DNA of 64,000 nt from Hemibagrus wyckioides (GCF_019097595.1 NC_080715.1:8893073-8957072); one strand, 5' to 3'. Shown: positions 1-12,424, numbered from the stretch's first letter. Translations and numbers: made by a program. The notes: generated by a model from the letters alone, not told the origin.

Positions 1-547
1 GATTAATGTTCCTCTTGTAATCTAACTGACGGTTTTATTAATGCCCTCTTCATTTCGAAGTAACAATTAATTCGCAGGTACAGAAAACTGTAGACATAAC
101 AATAATTGGGCGTAATAATAAACAGTGATATGGTGAAGCTACGTTCAGATTCATGGCATTTGGCAGACCCCCTTATCCAGAGAAATTGGCATCTCATTTT
201 ATACAACTGAGCTAACACTTCCATTTCTGCAAGGAGGTATTTATATACCATTTAATAAAGGAGTCTCCAATGTCAACAGTCAGTTACATTTTTCTGGCAT
301 GGGGGAGTCCTAAAGACAGACAATTTCTTTTGGCCTGGGATGGCTCTGTGTGGACAGCCTTGAGACCCATGGGACTGGTGTGGATAGAAACACTTGGAGA
401 CCATGGCACCAAATTTATACTACTATAATCTATAATGGCCTCAGAAATCATGCTGATGTATACTGTAAGTTGCTCAGGAGCTTTTGGTTGCACAAATGAC
501 TATATAGAGCTGAAGAAAGGACATGATTTATAATCTTGTGTCACTCA

Positions 548-690
548 GATGAGGATGAGGTTCACCACCATCACCTTTGGCTTGCTGGCTTTCTAAACAT
601 TGTATTTTTTATTCTATTCTGTAGAGCTGCTTTGAAACAATGTCCATTGTGAAAAATGCTACAGAAATAAAATTGAAAATTGGATTAAAT
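548..690 (+). mobile_element. LINE 3' UTR relic
   Basis: CTGCTTTGAAACAATGTCCATTG followed by an AATAAAATTGAAAATTG tail, a common 3' end of fish L2-like LINEs. Confidence 0.55.
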
Positions 691-727
691 TTCACACTTA
701 TTTATTTACACTTATTTACTTATTATA

Positions 728-889
<162 letters not shown>

Positions 890-2349
890 AATACAATGTT
901 TCATTCTTTAATTAACCATCAGTGGAAAAAAATCCTTTTTAATAGAACTTGATGAAAACGGGTCATTCGGATAATTAGTCAGAGTGGTAAATTTTGACTG
1001 TGTACAGGACATGTCCTTGAATAATATGCTACATTTAAATAATAATTACACCGCTACATTATTAGGACTGTACAAGATTTGGCAAATATTAAATATTAAC
1101 TGGACTAAGTATTGCATTTACAGTATATTAAATGAATGTAAAACAAAGGGGAAAAACCCACAATGTTACAGTACCAGGCTTTTTTACAGTGGCCATAACT
1201 GAATTAGTGGAAAATCCTTCACTATTCCTTCAAAGTTCTTTGGATTCTTAAGCAGAGGTGCCAACATGGCTAGCAAGAAAATCCTACAGTGCAAAAAATC
1301 ACAAGTGAAAATATCTGAAACATGGTCAAATTGATCTATAATTTCCTATTATACGTTTACAAGAAACCAGATAGAAATATATATATATATAAAAACATTT
1401 CTAGACGTTAGCTATAGTTGCCAATATTGAACATATGTATTGTTCTTTTTTGCAGCATAACAGACAGAGAGAGAAAAAAACAAAACAGGATTTTTTTTTT
1501 TTACTACAAAAACCCATCAGGACGTCATTGCACGAGTTGTTAGGGGTTTTTTAGAGGTTTACCAAGCAACTTTTCTCAAATATGTCTCAAAAGAGCCCAT
1601 GGTTCCGCCCACTTGTTTTCTATTGGCTGACAAGCCTGAGCTCATGAATTCACATGTCAGAATTCAGCAAGATAATGACACGAAATTGAAAGTAACTAAT
1701 TCAAAAAGTAAACGAGCATCTTTCACATGTCATTTCATTTCAACTCCTGTACCACTTTAGCAAGCAAACTATAGAATGCTACAGCTGCCCCTGGCACCTC
1801 TGAGACAGGCTTTTGGTTGGGACTTGCAAAGGCTGTGGTTGAAAAGATTTCGCGATTAAAACAACAGTACCAGTTAGGCTTCGTGTCTTTTGTAATATTG
1901 CACCAGCTCACATAACAACAAAAAAGAACACATCAAATGTCTCACTTGAAGAAAATCTACTGATACTCCACTTCTATTGTTGCAGTTATGAATATATATA
2001 ATACGTAAACTGTATTATGAATTATATTGTGAATTGAAAGTTTAAAGTTTCCATATTATGAGACAATCCTTCTGTTTTCCACTCCTTCTTTCATTTTGAC
2101 TCACTCTGGTTTGTATTTCTCTCATCAGAGTCTGCACGTTGGAGAATGTTCTTTTGAAAGGGTTTCATCATCTCTCATTAACAGCAGTATTAGGACTCGT
2201 GTGTAATTTCGTCCAGAAGAGTGGGTGTGCACCGATGAATCTGCATTTACCCGGTGCAAACCTCATGACGGTTCGCACATCCGTAGGCACATCCGAGATC
2301 TGCATTTTATCAGAAATGTCTTTGTGCATTCACGTAAGTCTAGAGTGAT
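890..2349. other. non-coding DNA downstream of copy 1
   Basis: AT-rich. 2285-2349 resembles the 3' flanks of the copy 2 and 3 tail exons (TTTTATCAGAAATGTCTTTGTG), so the 3' UTR starts here on the minus strand. No gene seen. Confidence 0.6.
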
Positions 2350-2442
2350 TCACGCTTTGAACAGATCAGCAGAAGAGTTGTAGATGGAGTTTACTCTTTG
2401 CACGTAACTGGCATAGGGCTCCAATTCTTCAGGATCACAGGG
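2350..2442 (-). CDS. cd200r1: copy 1 exon 7: CD200R1-type tail and stop
   Basis: TTTTCAG acceptor, 30 codons and TGA at 2350-2352. The tail reads PCDPEELEPYASY...NSIYNSS. The PYASY pair and a third tyrosine eight residues on match the spacing of the three signalling tyrosines in mammalian CD200R1, with NSIY where mammals have NPxY. It has no YxxL pair, unlike copy 2. Confidence 0.8.
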   Translation of the reverse strand, partial: PCDPEELEPYASYVQRVNSIYNSSADLFKA

Positions 2443-5400
2443 CTGAAAACAATCATCACCAACACTGATAAGTTTTACTGCATACACTAAAGTGTTTTGT
2501 TATCATTATTAACAATTAATAATCGTGTAAAAGAGGAAGGAATACATTTTACCTGTTGAGGTTTCTCTTCATTGGTTGCAGGCTTGTCCAGTTTGCAGCA
2601 AATCTTCCTAAAAATGCTGCAATTCAAAGAATAAGGTCATAAGTTCGATGAATACATTTTGAATAGTGAAATAAATACTGACTGGATAAAAAGGTTCAGA
2701 TTAAAGGACTGGTTTTAACACAAACGCAAAGGAAAGCTAAATAATCACTTGAATACTGTAAGGGACAAGCATTAATATGTGTACCGATCAATACATCAAT
2801 ATTATTCGCAGTGTTTGCCTCAATATTTCTAACTATACCTGCCCTTAACTGTACTTGAAACTATATTCACACAGTATACTAATCCATTAGTTTATTCTCA
2901 GAGGCAAACCAGACTGATGCTTTCTAAAGATTGAAGGTCATTTATTTCACATACACGCTGTAAGAGTTTACTTCCTGCTCCAGCTCGTCACTTATGTAGT
3001 AACAATGCCTCTTTTTCATTTATCTTTCTGATTCATTCTTATGCTCGCACCAATTACAGCATTTCTTCTGAGATGATGTGGAGGTTATAACTTAATAGTG
3101 TGTGGTCCCGATTTAATATATAAATGGCACAAACTAATATCAAATTTGGTTCAATTTTGGATAAAGTCATAGCTACAAAATACTGTATGTTATTTATTTG
3201 TTACGGTTACTGTTAAAACAGCATGGTGATTATTTTACGAGAACTTGGAAACTGTAACTGTAAAACTGAGCAATATCCATGTCACAATGCTAATGGGTGT
3301 CATTCTAAGTAATGCCGGTGTGTGTCATTCTAGGTAATATTATCAATCCTCTCCATGTCTTCTGTTACTGACTGGTCTAACTGGATTAATTTGTCTCTAA
3401 TTCACGCATCTTAAAATAGAATAAAAGTACGTGGCCACTGAATAGCTCTTGAGGAACCCAAGCCATAGCTTTCATTTATTAAATCATGGCCACAATGTGT
3501 TAAACAAAAAACATGTCGCTTCAGCAGCTGTTTGTGTGATTTCCAGAAGGGAAATGTCAAAATAAGAGTGTGTCACTGTTTAAAACTAAAGCTGTCGAAT
3601 GTTTTACAAGAAACTAGAAGAGAATACATTTGAAAGAGTGCTTAGAAGTTACAGAGAATCTTGCAGTTATGTGTAATAAATGGTTGGTTAAACAAGTGTG
3701 CTAGTTGTGTAACACATATTGCATTACATTTTATTCCAACTCTAATTACGAAAAGACTCTATTTAGAATCACCTATGTCTACATTTCAAATAAATAACTT
3801 AAAACATTAATAAAATGTCTACGTAACGTATAAAGCAGCATTTTTGCTTTGAAATCTAATTATAAAAATACTTCAAACATCACATTTTTTCATTATTGCT
3901 TGTACCTATTCAACATTTCATCCTTGAAGCATACGGTAAAATGACAGCAAGGGAAAATATCTCCAAAGCATTCAATACAATAAAGACAATAAAGAAGATA
4001 TCGAATTGAATACATTTTATACTTTAAATATTCTTAGAGACGGCAAATGTTTCAAGTTTTATGTGTTGGTTTCTAGAAAGAAGCAAAATTGTCCTTCAGG
4101 AGAACAGGGAAAGCTTTGAATATGTACAAGCAACTAAAATAGGTTGAGTACTAGTATATGTTATTTATTATAACCTAATGTTCTATATATTTCTTCATTA
4201 AAGTATATATTTAATACTCTCTCTATATACAGTATATTCTCTATATATATATGCCCATACTTAAGATATTTTCCCATGTGAAGATCTGAACATGTCAAGT
4301 AACAAGAAGTTACATCATCTGAATTTCCTAAAGATCATGAGAGAAGAAACATGCATTCTCTTATTTGTTTTCTTTCATTTCATTTTGACTGATGAGGGCA
4401 CCTTGTAAACTCCAAATTATAAACTGGAAACTATCAACTATGAAAACACACTATAAGTACTTTATGGTATTAACCTGGATGCTATTCAACAATATTTTAT
4501 GCATTTGCTAGCTAAATAAATAAACCTTTTTGTTTTTATTTTATCTTTATAATTTTAATATTTTTGCTTTTTAAACATGTTATTCATTTAGGAATACAAC
4601 CTGCAAAGCAAAATTCTCTTCTAGCAAAATACTCTCTTCTAGCAAAATACAACCTGCAAAGCAAAGAAACTGTAAAAAAAAAAAATTAGATCATTGCTTG
4701 AAATCGGGTAAATGTTAATCAGCTTCCTTAGATAAAATTTTTATGATTTAGGAATGCCGAATACCACCTCAATCATGGGTTCAGCTGTTTGAAGAATCAA
4801 AATAAAACATCTCATTGATTTAGAGAACTCAAACAAATGTGTTCATCAAAATTAGCTTACCTTAATGGCATGTGATTTTTGCACTTCAAGTAAAGTACAA
4901 ATAAAAGAAATACAGTGACGATGGTGGGCAAGACTACACCGAGAATTAAGGCCAAATTGTTCTGTGTATCTGAAAAAGACAGCATAACAAAATATTATAC
5001 AATACTCTGTTCATCTATAGGTCTATGACATGGCATTAAGGTCTATGTCATTAAAAGTCATTAGGGTTCACTGGTCTGTTGAAGAGCTAATTAAATATAT
5101 GTCACTCTACTGTATAATCCACATATCAGAAAGAAACTGTGGGTGTTGTATTGACTGACTGTGGTTTTAAAGGACTGTAGACAAAGATTGTATGATTCGA
5201 CACTAGCAGCAGTGGCATTTAAGTTTGTCAGTTGAATTTTATTTGTATTCCACAATCCACATTTTTGCACAGCAGCTTTAAAGGAATATAAAAATTCAGA
5301 AAATTAATTATTAAATTTATATTTATATATATTGTATTCCTAATGATCAAGCCAGAGGGGATGCTGGTGAGCAAAAACCCCCAGAGACAATATGAGGAAG

Positions 5401-5675
5401 AATTTTGCTAATATGTCATTCTGTATTTTATGTCTCCGTAGGCTCCTCAGAGAAAGAAAAAGAGAGGATGTTGAGGGAAGTCTGTTTATAGCTGCTGTAA
5501 TGTATATAATAACAGGAACTGTTAACACTTAGAGGTTTCTGGGATTTTTTTTCTGTACATTTTGGGTGTCAGACAGTTTGAATTGTTTACACACTTGCTA
5601 CATAATAAATTTATACGTATTTATGCATGCACTTAAAGTTCTTTAAAAGTTTATGAACCACTATTTTTTCTTCTT

Positions 5676-5734
<59 letters not shown>

Positions 5735-8659
5735 CATTATAATAAATGGATAAACAGTATGACATAACATTTTTATTTGATTAAACATTGTAATCATTGG
5801 CAAATTGCTGAGTTATCAGAGAACACCATGGGATGTGCTGTGATAGGAAAATAATATATAATAGTGGTAAAAGTAACTCTGTGCATCATGTCATTGATTA
5901 TTTCCCAATAATTGACAGTGTATTCTTACTTACTTAGTTGATGTTTGCCTACATTCCTAAATCCCAGCTCTGGGACCCAGACATCTTTTGCAGTTCTTAT
6001 ACACTGTGCTGTATTTTCATAGTAGATATAGGAGTAACACTTTACACTATCAGTATGTGAATAATCCTGCACTGTGACCTGAATTAATACTAACTTAAAA
6101 ATGAACTCATGATGAGTTAAGGCATGCATCAGTCATCCACTAATAAAGAGTTCACCTTGACTACGATGTGGGTCTTATGAATTGGTGCATGAGTAACGAC
6201 TTCCTTATGAACATGTTAGTACATGTTTTTAGTTAGTGTATTAATTAATATGTTGGTAAAGAAGCAGAGCCCCGCATCCTAGTGCCAAAGTGCCTCATCG
6301 AGAGCACTAGTACTACAATGGGATTGGAAGAGAAATGGATAGATAGATGTAATGATTGAGGTTTTTATTAACGTGTCTTTCTGTCTCGGATAAGAAGGAT
6401 CAGTGTAGATTATGAAAGTAATCCAGTGCCAACTTCATATGGCAAAATCTACAGTTAGACATGATGCACATTTAATTCAGATCATTCTGTTTTACCCAAT
6501 TTGTTAATGAATACATTACCTAACAAACATGTACTGATATGTTCTTAAGGTGGCCGTTTTTCAAGCATTAATTCATGACTCACATTGAAGTTAAGGTAAA
6601 CTCTTCATTATTGCATGATTAGTACATGCTTTGACTCATCATGTGCTCATATTTACTGTAAGTCAGTATTAATTCAGGTATTAGTGCAGGATTATTTATG
6701 TACTGTTACTCTGAAGTGTTACAGATTTGAGATTTTCAACTTGAAAGGAATTTGTGCTATTTATTTATTATAATTGTTGTTTCATTTCAACCTTCTAAAA
6801 TGACATGCTGTTTACCTCACCGTATCAGTTTACTGCATTTCAGTTTGATTAAACAATAACGATGTTCTTTTAAGTAACGTAACCTGTAGAATCTGGATCA
6901 CTTACCTATGAAGGTGAAGGTGAAGTTGCTAAATCGTGTCACGGTGTGCATGGCGTCATTAGCAGTGGCTACACAAATGAGGTTTTTATATGAAGTGTTT
7001 TGAGGAAGGCATAAGCGGCTAATCACTGTGGAAAGCTGCCCTGTATTCTTAGAAGTCTGTGTAATAGAGGAGGATGAGTTCCATGGTGTTTCCCAGTAAA
7101 TGGAGGCTGCTGGTTTGCCTGTAGCTTCACACACAGCCACAGTGTGACCTCCTTCATTTTCCAGCCAGCCAGTTAGGTGTGGACGGGCTAGGGGAGACAT
7201 TTCAATAAGATCAGTTTTAAATGGTGTGCACATCAGTCATTTGATATATATATAACATAGTGATATGCATTCTTTGAATAAATCTGAATCTGAAATCTGT
7301 CAAATGAGCACGGTACTGCTGACACAACTGACCATAATAATTCCAGTTTAGATCTTTATAAGCACTTTGTTAGCATTAATTCAGGTTCTTTAGAGACTGG
7401 TCCTACTCATACTGTACATATAAACGACAAAGTGACAGGTGGCTGTTTATTCTCTTTTTTATGTGTGACACTAATTCAAGTACAGTTTTGCTAATCTGTT
7501 AATTACACGGCTCACAATAGACAAACTATAAGTAACCTGAGTCACTTGTTTGCCTTTTAGTGTGAATGGTGTGAGTACAAGATGGCGTCCCACATCAGGG
7601 GTGTTCTTAATACTTCTTAAACCTGGTCTATTGACAATCAATAGATTTTCTTTTTAAATATACTTTGCATTATTAAAGGAGATGTTACAGGTACATATAG
7701 ATATTAGCAATCAACTGACTCAAGTGCTTTTTATACAATTAATAAACATCCATTCTGTAGTAAGCCACTCTTACTACTCTTACTTCAAGTACTTTTAGAT
7801 ACTTTATTGATTCCAGAAGAACCAAATATAAATCTCAAACTTTTAAAACAGAAACTTGGGAATGTGAGACCATCACAACATTGTGTTGTCTTTGTTAACT
7901 GTACAGAGAGCATACACTTACCCCAGGCAGACACTCTGATTATTTCTACTGAACCACCTGCTTGGTACGACGTGTCACAGGTGTAATTTCCTTCATCTTG
8001 AACAGAAAACTTTGGTATGATCAGGTGGTATGTTCCATCGGCTGTGTGGTTCTGCTTTTTCCCATCATGGCAGGTGTCATGGTCTGAATCATTTTTAGCA
8101 ACAGCAATTATACAGTATGTGTCTCGCATTGGAATTTTCCAGATGACGAAAATCATGTCATTCCATGCGATCTTTGTGTTGCTGCACTTTAAGGTGACTG
8201 TGGTGCCGAGTTCAACAAACTCATTCCTGTAAACTGGAAGACACATTTAACACACATGATTTTAGACATTTAGTCTAAAAGGACGCAAAAATGTACCTGC
8301 ATTTCGATTAGACGACTATTCGTCTGCTAGACACCAGTAATGAAGCTCTTTAGGCATTTTTTTTCTAGTTGGGAAAATAAGCATGTTTCTACAGAAGGGA
8401 AACAAAACTTCTCATCATGTTGACACACTTGGACATTTATCTTTCCGGTCTGGCCCAGACTAGTCTTATCCATTTCTGCAATTTATAACTGGGTACATGT
8501 GACTTCCCCTTATTCCAACTATAGCACATAGTATATCTGGTTTGACACGAAACCAGTGAGAAATTGCTGCATAATAAATAATTCTGATGTGTGTTTCTGT
8601 AAATCACTGATTAAAGTGATCAATTTTAACTTTCTAACATGCATGGTCACTATACATAT

Positions 8660-8695
<36 letters not shown>

Positions 8696-10181
8696 CGTAA
8701 ATAAATAAAGAAATAAATTTGCACAAATTGTTAGGAAGAAGGAATGAATAAAGGTGCTTATTTGTAAGAAGGTTTTTTTGTCCAGTTGGTTTTAATCTTT
8801 TTTTGGCGATGCTCATTCAGCAGCAATTGATTAGAAGTGATGGATTTTTTTTTTTACCTGTAAGCTTTTCTTTGGTTGAAGCAGAGCGGAGCTGTCTTTT
8901 GTTAGCAGAAAGAGACGCTGTTCCTGAGGGTTACGAGTCCATATAGCGTTAGTATCAGTTAATGTGAGAACAACTTAACATGCTAATGCATTATAACTTT
9001 AATGTGATGTCAGTTTTTGCTACAGGAAATATTAGTAAATGTTGTTATTCATCATGTTAATGTTAGCCGCAGATCATTATTTCAAACTTTTAGTATGTTT
9101 TGTTATTTGTGACAATCATATTGTTAGCTAGAAAAGCAAGTGCAGGCTTAAAACACAAGAAAAATCAACCGAGCATCACAATAACAGGCAAGGTTGACAG
9201 CTGTAAGAATCAAGAGTCGTCTTGCTCCAGCGTTGCATACTCTTCAGTTCTACATGCAATGGTGTTCTCAAAAAAAAACAAAAAAAAAAAAAAAAACACC
9301 CACAACAACAACAACCAAAAAAACGTGCGAGTTTCCCCTGAGAATCCCCCCACAGAGGAAGACAGCTGCTTCATGGTAGATGATGTTAAAAAGGAAACAA
9401 ACACACGTGCACTGACATATCTATGTAGACAGTGGTGAGAAAACTATTTGTGCCACTGCAGAAATAATGCAACTCATGCCATCCTCCTCACAGCGTAGAC
9501 ACAGAACTTTCCTTCCACTGTGGGTTAAATGAGGCCACCAGGTGCCCTGATTAGAAGCCTCTCTGAATCATTTCTGTGTTTGTCAATTCACTCCCAAAAA
9601 AATCTTTTAGAATGAGATCACTGGAAGAAGGGATAGTTTTTGTTTAGTTTAGTTTAGTTTAGCTCCAATTACACTAATCAGTACAGCAAACACAAATCCC
9701 TCTCAGTGTAACAAGCTTGAAATAATGCTGTTCAGTAAAAATAATCACAATTTTTCTTCATAATAAGAAAAGAGAGGTGTAATAGTTTCTAACCCTTTCT
9801 AAACCTTAGAGGTTTTCTCCTACCTTACGGGGAAGCCTTTTTTTTTTTAAAAAAAAGAAACACTCTACAGGATATAGATGGGTTTAAGGGTTTCTGCAGA
9901 GAACCTTTATTCAATCTTTGTTTGTTGTTGAGCTAACTAATCGACTTCTCTCTCTCTTTATTGAACTGCGCTATATATTTTATAACGTTATAACAAAACC
10001 CTGGGACATATGTCAACATACACCTTGGACGTCTGCGCGTAATGGTAATGTAATCCACAAAAGAACACAAATCAAGCCAGAACAAGTAATAAGAAAATGT
10101 AACAAGCAAACCTGATGCAAGACTTCTTGTAAGACAGATAGGGGAGATGAAGATGGCTATCAGGACCAGTTTTAGTTCCAT
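2350..10181 (-). CDS. cd200r1: CD200 receptor 1-like membrane protein, copy 1 (7 exons)
   Basis: This is a type I membrane receptor of the Ig superfamily, probably a myeloid-type receptor for a CD200-like ligand. Exons on the minus strand are 10112-10181, 8858-8923, 7922-8233, 6906-7187, 4861-4969, 2553-2607 and 2350-2442. All junctions are GT/AG, phases run 1-1-1-1-2-0, and the sum is 987 nt (328 residues; human CD200R1 has 325-348). Order: signal peptide, 22-residue linker, V-type Ig, C2-type Ig with the family-like AVCEATGKPAASIYW stretch, one transmembrane helix, CC-containing juxtamembrane segment and a tail with PYASY and NSIY. Mammalian CD200R1 tails carry a similar PYASY...NPLY pattern that recruits Dok adaptors; here NPxY is NSIY. 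Several N-glycosylation sequons occur in both Ig domains. The exon chain is read from the sequence; the ligand and signalling output are inferred from the family. It belongs to a cluster with copies 2 and 3. Confidence 0.82.
2553..2607 (-). CDS. cd200r1: copy 1 exon 6: juxtamembrane cytoplasmic exon
   Basis: 55 nt between TTTTTAG and CAG|GTAAAA. It restores frame after the transmembrane exon and encodes RKICCKLDK followed by an acidic, proline-containing stretch. Adjacent cysteines next to the membrane are possible palmitoylation sites (inference). The RKxCC start is shared by copies 1 and 2, with RKDCC in copy 3. Confidence 0.75.
2608..4860 (-). other. copy 1 intron 5
   Basis: AT-rich, without recognised elements apart from short duplicated words at 4595-4665 (CAACCTGCAAAGCAAA twice). 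Confidence 0.6.
4861..4969 (-). CDS. cd200r1: copy 1 exon 5: transmembrane segment
   Basis: Acceptor TTTTTCAG, 109 nt, donor AG|GTAAG. Joined in phase 1 it gives a short polar stalk, a hydrophobic run including LALILGVVLPTIVTVFLL, then basic KCKNH. It has no charged residue inside the helix, so nothing suggests pairing with a DAP12-type adaptor. It exits in phase 2. Confidence 0.82.
5227..5430 (-). mobile_element. LINE 3' UTR relic
   Basis: Minus-strand version of the same 3' end: GCACAGCAGCTTTAAAGGAATAT near 5270, then CTAATGATCAAGCCAGAGG. Confidence 0.5.
5669..5740. repeat. (TTC)n(TTA)n microsatellite
   Basis: Compound trinucleotide array in copy 1 intron. Confidence 0.92.
6906..7187 (-). 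CDS. cd200r1: copy 1 exon 4: C2-type Ig domain
   Basis: 282 nt, phase 1-1, acceptor CCCCTAG and donor ATAG|GTAAG. Landmarks are AVCEATGKPAASIYW and LICVATA for the two disulfide cysteines and the tryptophan, with sequons NSS, NTS and NFT. Against copy 2 it has one extra serine codon in the NSSSS run, an extra cysteine (RLCLPQ for RLYLPQ) and K for R after NTSY. Confidence 0.88.
7188..7921 (-). other. copy 1 intron 3
   Basis: Bases 7856-7921 match copy 2. The rest does not. Confidence 0.6.
7922..8233 (-). CDS. cd200r1: copy 1 exon 3: V-type Ig domain
   Basis: 312 nt, phase 1-1, acceptor CTTCCAG and donor GGG|GTAAG. It shows an early LKC cysteine, an FVIWK tryptophan and a late DEGNYTC cysteine, which are the Ig fold landmarks. 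Extra cysteines (TYC and DTC) could form a second disulfide. Sequons NDS, NHT and NYT are present. It differs from the copy 2 exon at only four nucleotides that I count, two of them changing residues (S/L and A/E). Confidence 0.88.
8234..8857 (-). other. copy 1 intron 2
   Basis: AT-rich with the (GTAA)n array. No other element seen. Confidence 0.55.
8661..8705. repeat. (GTAA)n microsatellite
   Basis: Tetranucleotide array in copy 1 intron between exons 2 and 3. Confidence 0.92.
8858..8923 (-). CDS. cd200r1: copy 1 exon 2: 66-nt linker cassette before the V domain
   Basis: CCCTCAG acceptor, 66 open nucleotides, then an ACAG|GTAAAA donor. It is phase 1 at both ends, so it can be included or skipped without changing frame. 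The equivalent segment in copy 2 (48285-48359, 75 nt) is also open with conserved splice sites, which supports a real exon. The encoded residues are polar and contain the shared RSASTKEKLT stretch. Mammalian CD200R1 also has short exons here, some alternatively spliced. Confidence 0.68.
8924..10111 (-). other. copy 1 intron 1
   Basis: Contains poly(A)/CAA-rich DNA at 9268-9322. I searched it for a counterpart of the copy 2 microexon and saw none. Confidence 0.55.
10112..10181 (-). CDS. cd200r1: copy 1 exon 1: start codon and signal peptide
   Basis: ATG at 10179-10181 opens a 23-codon segment with a hydrophobic core (LVLIAIFISPICL) typical of a signal peptide. It ends in phase 1 before a GTTTGC donor. 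A longer frame reads upstream of this ATG, but the hydrophobic core follows this methionine directly and copy 2 starts at the equivalent place. Confidence 0.82.
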
Positions 10182-10668
10182 GGCTCCAAAATGGATCTCC
10201 CCGCCGTGAAACACGTCTTCTTCTGCTCTATTGCTATCTTTTGTCCTTTGTTTTCTGTCTGTTTCCCTCCTTAGAAAAAGTTTCTGATTCACTTCAAAGT
10301 GCCTTCTGTGATGTCAGAAGAGCAACCACCTCAAAGAAATGTCTTTCACTCTCCGTCTTGCCTCTCTCTTTCTTTCCTCTTGTATCTTAAAGAAGCTCAA
10401 CAAGTACAAGATCAACACGCAGTATTTCAAAATAGTGTTCTCGTGATACTTTGTTCTTCTACTCCCTTAAGCTCTGCTCCTTCTGCTGCCCTCAGCACTA
10501 TGATGAGCTTCTTGTATGCTCCTTCATTACTTTTTTTTTTTTTTTACATTTCTCATACTGCTGCTCCTACAAATGTCAGAGTCAACTTCCTGCACCCCAA
10601 ACCACTGCAGTCACATGGAGGCATTTTCCAAAGAGCACAACTTCCAGTATATCACTTTAGTCAGTCAC

Positions 10669-10670
<2 letters not shown>

Positions 10671-10700
<30 letters not shown>
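10671..10700. repeat. (CT)n microsatellite
   Basis: Upstream of copy 1. Confidence 0.9.
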
Positions 10701-10702
<2 letters not shown>

Positions 10703-11354
10703 CTTTTTTTTTGAAATATCTCTTTCTTGTTAGTGTATGAAGGGCTTGTATCAGGTACTTTTGAAATGTTGTTTAAATACAATTTTCAGACAAAATCATA
10801 AGCTTAAAACCTGCGTTAAGCAGGGAATAAAAGAAAAAATAGAATTATAGAAAATAAAATTTCACTTATTGTGAAAATAAATTTTATGTAAGCTCCAAAA
10901 GAATTTTGAGTGGTCACTTATGCTTTACAGCATATAGTATAGGACGAGAAAGTGTAATAAAAACAAAATTTTAATTTTTATAAATCTTGTATACTGTGTA
11001 GTTTCAGTCTGGAAGGTTTGAGGACATATTGTTGTTTGTGTAAAGTCATTACATAAACCATACATGTCTAAAGGTTATATTGGTACTTAAATATGGTTTG
11101 AGAAAGATATATTTATTTAGGAAAGATAAACATATTTAAATATCATATTGATTCCTTTCTATCCATTTAGTGTATGTTGTATAAACATTCAGTTGTTTTT
11201 TTTTTTTGTTGCTGTACTAAAGACCATTACTACATACTTTCCTCTACTTTTCTTTACAACTTTTGTTTCACCTAATACTTGACCTTTACTTCTTATCAGA
11301 AACCTTTATTTTTTCTGCTCAGCACATTTTTAAATGTCATTACCTTTCTTAATA

Positions 11355-11357
<3 letters not shown>

Positions 11358-11426
<69 letters not shown>
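11358..11426. repeat. (TA)n microsatellite
   Basis: About 69 bp of alternating TA. Confidence 0.95.
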
Positions 11427-11430
<4 letters not shown>

Positions 11431-12424
11431 TAACAAAAAAAGTCTAAACAGATGTAAAACTTATTACTCTGGTCTCTCAGTCTCTCAGTTATATGTATGT
11501 ATAATAAAAAGAAATTATAAATAACTTTTATTTAAAACTATTATTATGCTAGCTAACTTCATGGTTGTTAGTTAACCTTGCCTAGTGCTTTCATACTGTA
11601 TGTTTCTTGGTTCACTGGTGAAAGAGGCATTAATTTGCTATCAGTAACTAAAATTAAAATTATCATGACCTGAGGGGAATGTCTCATTTTTGTGAATTGT
11701 ACTTACATGAGTGATAAAATTATAGCTGTACATTTACCTGATGAGTATTTAAACTTGTGTGTGTGTGTTGCATTAAAATATGCAAAAAGCAGACCTGAAT
11801 ATCTCTTCCAAACAAATGTGGAAGTGGGGACGTGGCCTTGTGGTTGGTGGGTAGGATTACACACTTGACCTGCAGAAAATTTTATTAATAAATGTATGGA
11901 GTTACATCTGACGGCGTTCATACAGCAAGGAGGGGATTTGGGTGTCTGTGTCTGTTTAATGTTAATGTTCACCTTGCTGTTCCTGTGTACTTTCCAAATA
12001 TTTTGATGGTTGATGTTTGATGCTTTGCCACATCTGCGTCGCACTCCAAAATAATGTGTTATGCAGATCGGGCAGATTATCCTTGCTCAATCATTGCTGC
12101 TTAAAACACATGAGATATGCTACTCTTATCAGGACCATGTTACAGAATTACTATCCATCTAGTTAAACACAGAGAAAAGGTATGGTCAACTAAGTTTAAG
12201 TTATGTTTATGAATTTGCGAAGTGTTAGCTATTTTTCAGCCTTTAACCTGCTGTAGCTAAACCGTGTTACCATCTAAGCTAGCTTAATTGTCCCCTGATG
12301 ATAACTAGCTAACATTAGCTAAACATTAGCTAACCCGGCAGTACTTGCCATTGCAAAAGTAAATATTAACTAATCATAGCAGAAGTGACTGAATAAGCAT
12401 TGTATTAAATAACTATGCACTAGT

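Larger units (their letters stand above)
4970..6905 (-). other. copy 1 intron 4
   Basis: Holds the LINE 3' relic (5227-5430) and the (TTC)n(TTA)n array. Otherwise nothing recognised. Confidence 0.6.

Noticed and set aside
284..493. 69-codon minus-strand ORF near the left edge
   Set aside because: No motif, and it lies next to a LINE 3' relic in AT-rich DNA.
8017..8232. Conserved plus-strand ORF at 8017-8232 and 47782-47997
   Set aside because: It is the antisense shadow of the highly conserved V exon; its conservation follows from the exon.
9100..9438. 112-codon plus-strand ORF with a lysine/asparagine run
   Set aside because: It crosses a poly(A)/CAA-rich tract inside copy 1 intron 1, and there is no support from the other copies.
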